Source: Methanomassiliicoccaceae archaeon (lineage in GTDB: Archaea > Thermoplasmatota > Thermoplasmata > Methanomassiliicoccales > Methanomethylophilaceae). Taken from it: a stretch of 11,772 bases of DNA. A program made the translations under genes and the position numbers. The DNA lies in assembly GCA_009780795.1 (NCBI GenBank), contig WQZJ01000029.1, forward strand, positions 1 through 11,772, read 5' to 3'. The notes below the pieces were generated by a model. That model was not told where the DNA came from, searched no databases, and saw only the letters and a list, made by a program, of their open reading frames with translations. Every line of letters starts with the position of its first letter. Position 1 is the stretch's first letter. This document shows, one piece after another, positions 6,846 through 11,772 of the stretch.

Positions 6846-7181
6846 ATGGATAAGGAACTGACCAGAACCCATTACATCATGATCTACGTGACATCGTTCA
6901 TACCGATGGTCATGGCGCTGATAATGTTCCCATCCCTTCCGGACCCGATGCCCGCTCACTTCGGACTGAGCGGGGACGTGACCAGATGGGGCAGCAGATA
7001 CGAGATATTCCTGCTGCCGGTCATATCCGCGGTGATGGGAGTGTTCATGGCCTACGTGACGAAGTTCTCCGCCAAGAAGGACGACCACGCGGGATGGATG
7101 ATGTTCCTCGTGTCGATGGTGACGTCTGTGATATTCATCGCAGTGACGGCGTTCATATTGTACATGGTGCTGAGCGCTTAA
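6846..7181 (+). CDS. Small DUF1648 (SdpI-like) membrane protein
   Basis: 111 residues with three hydrophobic segments (about 10-28, 54-72, 84-109). Between the first two is LPDPMPAHFGLSGDVTRWGS (31-50), the DUF1648 signature (family form: LP-x-x-(I/M)-P-x-H-(W/F)-x-x-x-G-x-x-x-(R/K)-x-G-S). DUF1648 is the N-terminal module of SdpI-type integral membrane proteins; Bacillus SdpI gives immunity to a toxin and acts as a signal receptor. Here the longer C-terminal half is missing, so only a membrane role can be stated. ACTTTAAT (about 6816-6823) lies about 25 nt before the ATG, so it is likely transcribed on its own as a leaderless message, 36 nt after pdxS. Confidence 0.8.
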   Translation: MDKELTRTHYIMIYVTSFIPMVMALIMFPSLPDPMPAHFGLSGDVTRWGSRYEIFLLPVISAVMGVFMAYVTKFSAKKDDHAGWMMFLVSMVTSVIFIAVTAFILYMVLSA

Positions 7182-7215
7182 GGCAAAATATCTAAGCCGC
7201 GGAGACATCCGCCAC

Positions 7216-7476
7216 ATGATGGAGACGTTCAGACATCCGATAGAGGAAGTGGTCCGCGACCTGCAGGAGTCCGCGGGACTGACGTACGAGGAGGCACGCG
7301 CACTCATGGGCCCCGAATACGGAGAGACGCCTCTCGATCTGTCGAAGGAATTGAAGATATCACTTCATAAGGTACAAACTCTCCAACGTCGGGCGAGGGA
7401 GAAGATGTATGATTTCTTTCTCGAACCGGACGGTGAATGGAAGGACTGCGACCTGCTAACAGATGATGATCTTTGA
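7216..7476 (+). CDS. Small helix-turn-helix protein resembling sigma region 4
   Basis: 86 acidic residues. The centre, LDLSKELKISLHKVQTLQRR (40-59) followed by AREKM, reads as a helix-turn-helix of the sigma-70 region 4 kind (hydrophobic-L-S-x-E-L-x-I-S-x-x-x-V-x-x-x-x-x-R-A-x-x-K). The protein lacks any other sigma domain; archaea do not use sigma factors, so it is more likely a small transcription regulator or a structural HTH. The flanks are acidic and end in a DLLTDDDL tail. The TATA-like CAAAATATCTAAG (about 7184-7196) predicts a start near the ATG at 7216; ATG 7219 is an equal alternative. It ends 6 nt from the convergent adhesin-like gene. Whether it controls that cluster is open. Confidence 0.7.
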   Translation: MMETFRHPIEEVVRDLQESAGLTYEEARALMGPEYGETPLDLSKELKISLHKVQTLQRRAREKMYDFFLEPDGEWKDCDLLTDDDL

Positions 7477-7482
7477 CCAGAG

Positions 7483-8769
7483 TCACATTCTCACACCGAA
7501 GAAGTAGACCATCACGCACATTACCGCTAACGCGGTCATTGAGGCCACGAACAATCCGCCCGATACCATATCGGGAGCAGCTCCGGAGCTCTTCTTAGGA
7601 CCTTCCTTGGGATCTCTGTCAGATCCCTCACCCGGATCGCCATCAGAACCGCCATCCGATCCATCATCGGGATCACCATCGGACCCTCCGTCATCACCGC
7701 CATCAGAACCGCCATCATAAGGTTCCTCCTCTTCTTTTATCCATAACGTCGAGACGCCGTCCGTGTACGTCAGATATCCTTCCTTTGTGGTTATCTCTGT
7801 ATGATCTTCAAATCCTAAAGTGGTTATATAGACGCCCCATCCTTCATCTAAATATTGCATATTAATTGGATGATGGCCATCGCCACCGACGCTAAGTTCG
7901 CCATCGATAGTGACTTCTCCACCTTCATAAAGAGAAACTCCGTATGCATTATGAGCATCGATCGTAAGGTTGCCATCTATGGTAATCTTCCCGCCATAAT
8001 GGGCATAAATTCCAGCACCTAATTCTGCAATTCTAGCTGTAAGGCTCCCATCAATAGAGACCGTGGCCGAGTCTCCAGCATATACACCTGTCATGGCAAA
8101 AAGAATTGTAATGTCGCCGTTGACGGAAATGGTGGCTAAATCTCTGGCATATATGCCAACAATGCCATCAAACGTGACGCTACCGTTGATGGCGACATTA
8201 GATAAATTCGTGGCATAGATACCATCGCCGGAGAAAGATGTAACGTTACCATTTATGATGACACTCGCCGAGTCTCTGGTGTGGATTGCATCCATGGTAC
8301 AATCTAGGTTGCTGTTAATAATGACATCAGCTACTCCGTTGGCTCGAATGCCTTCTTTGTTAGATTTAATCACACCACCTCCTATTATATCGAGACTGCC
8401 GTCACGCACGTCGATCGCATACGTGTACTGACCGATAGTGAATTTCAGATCGAAACCTCTTGTATCTATCGTTATATTCTTTCCGTTGATCTTGAATGTT
8501 TCAAAACATTCGACATCCGATGTCAATACGATACGGTCGCCGTCCGACAATACCTTGACGTGATCCATAAGGCCCTCCAAGTTCTCATAGAGTCCCTCGT
8601 CCCCTATGAAGAAAGTCATCCCGTCACCGAGATATGTGTGATCATCGGACTGCTGAGGATCGTTGTCAACGGTCAGTGATATACCCGCAGCGGCGATGAA
8701 CATCGCCGCAAATACGACCGGAATGAACGTGCGTACGCTTCGTCTTCCTTCGATCTCATGTTTTCTCAT
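7483..8769 (-). CDS. Adhesin-like surface protein 1, membrane-anchored beta-solenoid
   Basis: 428 residues. Order of parts: a basic N-terminus and hydrophobic export segment (13-33); a conserved N-terminal domain (about 45-137) with FKINGKNITIDTRGFDLKF; seven solenoid rungs of 21-25 residues (139-298) with the pattern GIYA-x-x-S-x-V-x-I-x-G-x-(I/V/L)-T; a C-terminal motif GYLTYTDGVSTLW (331-343); an Asp/Gly/Ser-rich stalk (350-395); and a membrane segment (404-426) ending GVRM. This fits an exported, cell-surface-anchored right-handed beta-helix of the 'adhesin-like protein' class of gut methanogens. Several N-x-S/T sequons are present. The start has GGTGAT just ahead of ATGAGAAAA. It converges on the 7216-7476 gene with only a 6-nt gap. 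The ligand is unknown. Confidence 0.85.
   Translation of the reverse strand: MRKHEIEGRRSVRTFIPVVFAAMFIAAAGISLTVDNDPQQSDDHTYLGDGMTFFIGDEGLYENLEGLMDHVKVLSDGDRIVLTSDVECFETFKINGKNITIDTRGFDLKFTIGQYTYAIDVRDGSLDIIGGGVIKSNKEGIRANGVADVIINSNLDCTMDAIHTRDSASVIINGNVTSFSGDGIYATNLSNVAINGSVTFDGIVGIYARDLATISVNGDITILFAMTGVYAGDSATVSIDGSLTARIAELGAGIYAHYGGKITIDGNLTIDAHNAYGVSLYEGGEVTIDGELSVGGDGHHPINMQYLDEGWGVYITTLGFEDHTEITTKEGYLTYTDGVSTLWIKEEEEPYDGGSDGGDDGGSDGDPDDGSDGGSDGDPGEGSDRDPKEGPKKSSGAAPDMVSGGLFVASMTALAVMCVMVYFFGVRM
7638..7716 (-). repeat. Direct repeats encoding the Asp/Gly/Ser stalk
   Basis: A 19-nt sequence beginning CGCCATCAGAACC occurs identically at 7638-7656 and 7698-7716, 60 nt apart in frame, each encoding Asp-Gly-Gly-Ser-Asp-Gly. 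Such low-complexity in-frame repeats can vary in length by slippage. Confidence 0.7.
7876..8355 (-). repeat. Seven-rung solenoid repeat region of adhesin 1
   Basis: The coding sequence for residues about 139-298 repeats every 63-75 nt. At DNA level the copies are well diverged, sharing mainly the codons for Gly-Ile-Tyr-Ala and Ile-x-Gly-x-(I/V/L)-Thr. Confidence 0.7.
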
Positions 8770-8855
8770 GTAATCACCGGTCGATCACGGTTCTGTCGGA
8801 TCACTGTGCTTACAGAATGAAAGAATATTTACTATAAATATTATACTAATAAAGC
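8770..8855 (-). promoter_or_regulatory. Promoter and ribosome binding site of adhesin 1
   Basis: On the plus strand an AT-rich block starting TTACTATAAAT and ending ATACTAATAA (about 8830-8853) contains the TATA element read leftward (TATTTATAG). It lies about 61 nt before the ATG; a transcript starting 25 nt on would carry a leader of roughly 35 nt with GGTGAT three nt before the start codon. The block closely resembles that before adhesin 2. Confidence 0.6.
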
Positions 8856-9066
8856 TAATTAGGGTTGACGTTTCCGCTGTCGGAGGTATTCTTCATCGTG
8901 ATCGCCGCCGTAGCAGCGATCGTATCACTCGGTCGAATAAGAAAAAGAGAATGGGCCTTTCGGCCGTTTTTAGAGTTTTCCCATCCTGCTTACAGGTGTC
9001 GTTCGACACTCATCGATACGGCCCCCTGGTTATTGTTCGATGTTCACAGCTACCTCAGAACCTATT
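8856..9066. other. Spacer between adhesins 2 and 1
   Basis: It holds the hairpin element described separately (8933-8979), and a perfect inverted repeat GTGTC-GTTC-GACAC at 8996-9009 just after the end of adhesin 2. A plus-strand ORF from 8865 includes a hydrophobic run (VFFIVIAAVAAIVSLG), but it then runs through the hairpin element and into the antisense of adhesin 2, so I do not call it a gene. Confidence 0.4.
8933..8979 (-). terminator. Hairpin terminator-like element after adhesin 2
   Basis: GGCC-TTTC-GGCC (8954-8965) forms a short stem-loop; on the minus strand it is followed by CATTCTCTTTTTCTTATTC, a T-rich tract suited to archaeal termination. On the plus strand T5 also follows, so it may act both ways. 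A near-identical copy lies after adhesin 3. Confidence 0.6.
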
Positions 9067-11133
9067 TTAAGCCTCCAATATCCAGACAACTGAAACACCG
9101 TCCGTGTACGTCAGATAACCATCCTTCGAGGTGATGTCTTCATGATCATCATGGTCCAATTCAATTTCATAGACGTTCCAGTCTTCGTCATAAGAGATCA
9201 TGAGTATGTACACGCCGCCCTCACCGCTGACTTTCAGTTCACCATTGAGTGTAACGTTACCTCCATCCTCTGTTTCGACGCCGGCAGCATGGTCGCCGTT
9301 GACGGTTATATCGCCGTTCACAGTAACGATGGCGTCCTCGTTCACAAATATGCCGCGGCTCCCCTCTCCGTTGACTGTGATATCGCCTTTGATCGTGACC
9401 ATACCCGATTCCTCGGCATTTATGCCTTTGGTGAGCATGCCGGTAACGGCGATATTACCTGTGGAAGTAACAACAGCCGAACACCAAACAAACATGCCCG
9501 CGCTCTTTTCGCCGTTGACGGTGATGTCGCCTGTGGCTGTGACCACACTCGAACCACTGGCAAATATTCCCTCGACGTAGTAACCGATGACAGTGACGTC
9601 GCCGTTGATGATGACCTCGGAATCGTCCGCGTGGATGCCTGAACTGAGGTCGCCGGTAACGCTAACGTTACCGTCAAAGGTAACTTTACTATCTCCCATT
9701 GAATGGATGCCGTGGCTCCAGTGGCCTTCAACGGTGATGTCACCCGTGAAGGTAACCTCGGTCGAATATTCAACACATATGCCGACGCCATATCTTCCAT
9801 CGCTGACGGTGATGTCACTATTGATGATGGCCACGGATTCTCTCAATCTGATGCCCATGTTATCGCCATTAACGACAACGTTGCCGTCAAAGTTAACTTC
9901 GCTGCCAACTTCTGCACTGATACCGTGGTTTTGCTGACCATTGACAGTGATGTCACCGTTGATGATGCCCACGGATTCTCTCAGTAGGACGCCTATATTT
10001 ATCTTACCGGTAACGTTAATGCTACCGTCAAAGGTAACTTTGCTGTTTTCTGTTGAATAGATGCCGTAGCCATTATCGCTGCTGACAGCGATGTTGCCTT
10101 TGAAGGTAACTTCACCCTCACGTACATTGATGCCACAATATCCGTCGTTGACGGCGATGCTACCTATGACCGTGGCAACAGATGAATATTCGATACTTAT
10201 GCCCTTGGCGTATGTACCGCTGACAATTATGTTGCCCGTGAATGTGACATCGGCTGAATCCATAGCATATATTCCTGTTGCTAACCTGTCGTCGATATCA
10301 ATGTCTGCGTTGATGACGGCCTTGGAACCACTCAATCTGATGCCTGTGTTCTGGTCACCGGTGCCGACAATGCTACCATCGAAGGTAATTTCACAATTCG
10401 ATCCTGCATAGATGCCGTAGTTGTAATTGCCATTGATGGTGATGTTACCTATGACCGTAACCTCGGTGTCGGATCGTACATAGATACCGTAGCTGCTATT
10501 GCAGTTGACAGCGATGTTGCCCGTGAACACGACAGCAGCCGATTCCCAAACAGCTATGCCGTTGGCCAGCAGACCGCCGACAGTGATGTCGCCTTTGATC
10601 GTGACAACAGTCGAATCCCGAGCATCTATGCCGTTGACCAGCAGACCGCCGACAGTGATGTTGTTTATGATGATCACCTCAGCCGTCCCTTCGGCGCGGA
10701 TGCCGTCGCCGGTAAAGTCCATCGTGCCTTTTCCGACGATCGCTAACTTCCCGTCGGACACGGTTATCCCGAACCCTTCCGTATCAAATTTCAGATCGAA
10801 ACCGTTCAGGTCGAATATTATATCGATCCCATCGATCTCAAAGGACACATAGCAAGTGACGTCGGACGCCAACTGTATGATGTCGCCGTCGACCAGTTCA
10901 TCAATATCATTCAAAAGTTCTTCTATATTCTCATATACATCGCCCGATCCTATGACATAGGTGGGCTCCAGGTTCGCGTACGGATCATACTTCTCCTCTT
11001 CCTCCGATCCGGCCAACGACGTATCGCCGGGGATGGCAAGCATCATTATCGATGCCGTTACGAGCAACGATATCAATGCGACCGCGAGGAGCGTATTTCC
11101 GCCCTTCACATCTTTGATCTTCTGTTCCCTCAT
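9067..11133 (-). CDS. Adhesin-like surface protein 2, 21-rung beta-solenoid without membrane anchor
   Basis: 688 residues from the ATG at 11133. I prefer this start to the ATG at 11145 because GGTGAT lies three nt ahead of it and the context (GGTGATAACATGAG) matches adhesin 1. Parts: hydrophobic export segment (about 13-34), acidic stretch (43-50), N-terminal domain homologous to adhesin 1 (59-140, with IDIIFDLNGFDLKF), about 21 rungs of 23-25 residues (144-637; consensus GI-x-A-x-x-S-x-V-T-x-x-GDITVNG), then GYLTYTDGVSVVW (672-684) and a stop four residues later. Unlike its paralogs it has no Asp/Gly/Ser stalk or C-terminal membrane segment, so it may be released, or held only by an uncleaved N-terminal segment or by partners. 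The rungs predict a rod perhaps 100 angstroms long, using the usual 4.8-angstrom rise. Confidence 0.85.
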   Translation of the reverse strand: MREQKIKDVKGGNTLLAVALISLLVTASIMMLAIPGDTSLAGSEEEEKYDPYANLEPTYVIGSGDVYENIEELLNDIDELVDGDIIQLASDVTCYVSFEIDGIDIIFDLNGFDLKFDTEGFGITVSDGKLAIVGKGTMDFTGDGIRAEGTAEVIIINNITVGGLLVNGIDARDSTVVTIKGDITVGGLLANGIAVWESAAVVFTGNIAVNCNSSYGIYVRSDTEVTVIGNITINGNYNYGIYAGSNCEITFDGSIVGTGDQNTGIRLSGSKAVINADIDIDDRLATGIYAMDSADVTFTGNIIVSGTYAKGISIEYSSVATVIGSIAVNDGYCGINVREGEVTFKGNIAVSSDNGYGIYSTENSKVTFDGSINVTGKINIGVLLRESVGIINGDITVNGQQNHGISAEVGSEVNFDGNVVVNGDNMGIRLRESVAIINSDITVSDGRYGVGICVEYSTEVTFTGDITVEGHWSHGIHSMGDSKVTFDGNVSVTGDLSSGIHADDSEVIINGDVTVIGYYVEGIFASGSSVVTATGDITVNGEKSAGMFVWCSAVVTSTGNIAVTGMLTKGINAEESGMVTIKGDITVNGEGSRGIFVNEDAIVTVNGDITVNGDHAAGVETEDGGNVTLNGELKVSGEGGVYILMISYDEDWNVYEIELDHDDHEDITSKDGYLTYTDGVSVVWILEA
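9223..10704 (-). repeat. Tandem 69-75-nt solenoid repeats of adhesin 2
   Basis: About 21 units. Some are recent duplicates: a 34-nt segment at 10556-10589 recurs at 10628-10661 with one mismatch, exactly 72 nt (24 codons) apart. A double-rung copy is also visible: the CCACGGATTCTCTCA segments near 9830 and 9968 lie 138 nt (46 codons) apart, and both encode RESV. This points to growth by in-frame unequal recombination. Confidence 0.85.
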
Positions 11134-11225
11134 GTTATCACCCATTGGCTGCAGTACCGTTAAATACTATAACCAATGGAATAATGGATACTTACTATAT
11201 ATAGTATACTAAATAACATTGGTAT
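11134..11225 (-). promoter_or_regulatory. Promoter and ribosome binding site of adhesin 2
   Basis: The block at 11192-11216 (TTACTATATATAGTATACTA, then AATAA) includes the perfect palindrome ACTATATATAGT (11194-11205) and is nearly the same as the block before adhesin 1, at nearly the same distance (59 versus 61 nt) from the chosen start. It is flanked by an inverted repeat ACCAATG (11172-11178) / CATTGGT (11217-11223), a possible operator. Confidence 0.6.
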
Positions 11226-11236
11226 ATACAAAAGCC

Positions 11237-11280
11237 CTCTCTATCGTCGGTCACCCTATGCCGCGGTCAACAATAGAGAG
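11237..11280. repeat. Inverted repeat between adhesins 3 and 2
   Basis: CTCTCTAT (11237-11244) and ATAGAGAG (11273-11280) pair perfectly across a 28-nt loop. It lies between the hairpin after adhesin 3 and the promoter of adhesin 2, so it may be part of the transcript end or a regulator site. Confidence 0.4.
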
Positions 11281-11290
11281 ATAGTGTCAT

Positions 11291-11339
11291 TCGATCAAGA
11301 AAAGAAAGAATGGGCCTTTCGGCCGTTTGTTAGTGTTTT
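11291..11339 (-). terminator. Hairpin terminator-like element after adhesin 3
   Basis: GGCC-TTTC-GGCC (11313-11324) begins about 20 nt after the adhesin 3 stop; on the minus strand CATTCTTTCTTTTCTT follows. The 21-nt core from GAATGGGCC to GGCCGTTT and its flanks match the element at 8933-8979. Confidence 0.65.
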
Positions 11340-11345
11340 TCGGTA

Positions 11346-11771
11346 TCACTTCTTTACTCCGAAGAAGTACGCCCCCACGCACATCACTGCCAGGGCAGCG
11401 ACCGCGATCACCAGTACCACGTTCGCGTCCGTCTTTTCAGGATCGTTTTCTGAACTTCCGTCAGAGCCTCCGTCGGAACCTCCGTCATCAGTATCATCGA
11501 TGATCAGCGTCCAGATCGTTGAACCGCCGTAAGTGTACATGAGATAGCCTTCCATCGTGGTCGTCTCATCATGATCCTCCGGTCCGAACGCCATACTATC
11601 GCCACCCTGTACGCGGAATATTATGTACTTGGATCCATCGCCACTGATGCTCAGTTCACCGCTGACGATCACTTCTGACCCAGGATACAGATAGATGCCA
11701 CATACGTTCGTGCCATCGACCGTGACGTCACCGATAACGGTAACTTTCGATCCATCTGCATTAATGCCGTA
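11346..11771 (-). CDS. Adhesin-like surface protein 3, C-terminal part, membrane-anchored
   Basis: The frame runs off the right edge, so only the last 141 residues are seen; the methionine (GTG) near 11672 is internal, because in-frame rung sequence (YGINADGSKVTVIGDVTVDG, then NVCGIYLYPGSEVIVSGELS) continues upstream of it. It shows the last rungs, the motif GYLMYTYGGSTIW, a short Asp/Gly/Ser stalk (DDTDDGGSDGGSDGSSEND) and a membrane segment VVLVIAVAALAVMCVGAYFF ending GVKK. The anchor closely resembles that of adhesin 1 (ALAVMCVMVYFFGVRM), so these two are sister anchors. The stop is TGA, followed within about 20 nt by the shared hairpin element. It is a third member of the tandem family. 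Confidence 0.82.
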   Translation of the reverse strand, partial: YGINADGSKVTVIGDVTVDGTNVCGIYLYPGSEVIVSGELSISGDGSKYIIFRVQGGDSMAFGPEDHDETTTMEGYLMYTYGGSTIWTLIIDDTDDGGSDGGSDGSSENDPEKTDANVVLVIAVAALAVMCVGAYFFGVKK

Positions 11772-11772
11772 A

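Noticed and set aside
8865..9134. Plus-strand ORF with a hydrophobic segment between adhesins
   Set aside because: It starts with TTG, runs through the hairpin element shared with another spacer and then antisense to adhesin 2; the apparent WAFRPF motif shared with the ORF at 11284 is just the translated hairpin element.
9223..10704. CRISPR array or satellite DNA
   Set aside because: The period is a whole number of codons and the repeats encode a continuous solenoid protein; there are no constant repeats with unique spacers.
9142..10852. Several plus-strand ORFs opposite adhesin 2
   Set aside because: Repetitive shadows of the minus-strand solenoid repeats; no independent start signals.

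Overview
The window looks like chromosomal DNA from a methanogenic archaeon, most likely a gut or rumen member of the Methanomassiliicoccales (Thermoplasmata). The pointers are the hydrogenase maturation genes hypA-hypD, an archaeal start pattern (short or absent leaders about 25 nt after TATA-like boxes, or GGTGAT-type Shine-Dalgarno sequences), the archaeal-type pdxS, and a tandem family of large 'adhesin-like' surface proteins typical of host-associated methanogens. No 16S rRNA or methanogenesis gene is present, so this placement is inference.

Layout. (1) 2-1209: the 3' part of a FolC-type Mur ligase gene overlaps by ATGA the start of a complete endonuclease III gene. (2) 1210-1604: a 395-bp gap holding a tiny ORF interrupted by an in-frame TAG and, just before the next gene, an array of TATCTGCATATA/TATATGCAGATA half-sites. 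(3) 1605-2648: a class II Fic protein (AMP-transferase fold) with its own inhibitory motif and a C-terminal winged helix; the half-sites are its likely control region. (4) 2685-4660: hypA, hypD and an unknown gene, tightly spaced, serving [NiFe]-hydrogenase assembly. (5) 4638-5779, minus strand: O6-alkylguanine-DNA methyltransferase and an AlkD-like DNA glycosylase overlap and probably form a DNA alkylation repair operon. (6) 5934-7476, plus strand: pdxS (vitamin B6 synthesis), a small DUF1648 membrane protein and a small sigma-region-4-like helix-turn-helix protein. (7) 7483-11772, minus strand: three tandem paralogous adhesin-like genes, the last cut by the window edge.

The adhesin-like proteins share a plan: N-terminal hydrophobic export segment, a conserved N-terminal domain, a solenoid of about 23-24-residue rungs (7 in the first, 21 in the second), and a GYLTYTDGVS-type C-terminal motif. 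In the first and third this is followed by an Asp/Gly/Ser-rich stalk and a membrane anchor; the middle one stops without either. The two complete genes have near-identical promoters and start contexts, and the second and third share a 3' hairpin element, so the cluster appears to have grown by duplication with its control signals and is probably co-regulated.

The most interesting items are the Fic operator array, the TAG-interrupted antitoxin-like ORF beside it in a lineage known for pyrrolysine, and the anchorless middle adhesin.
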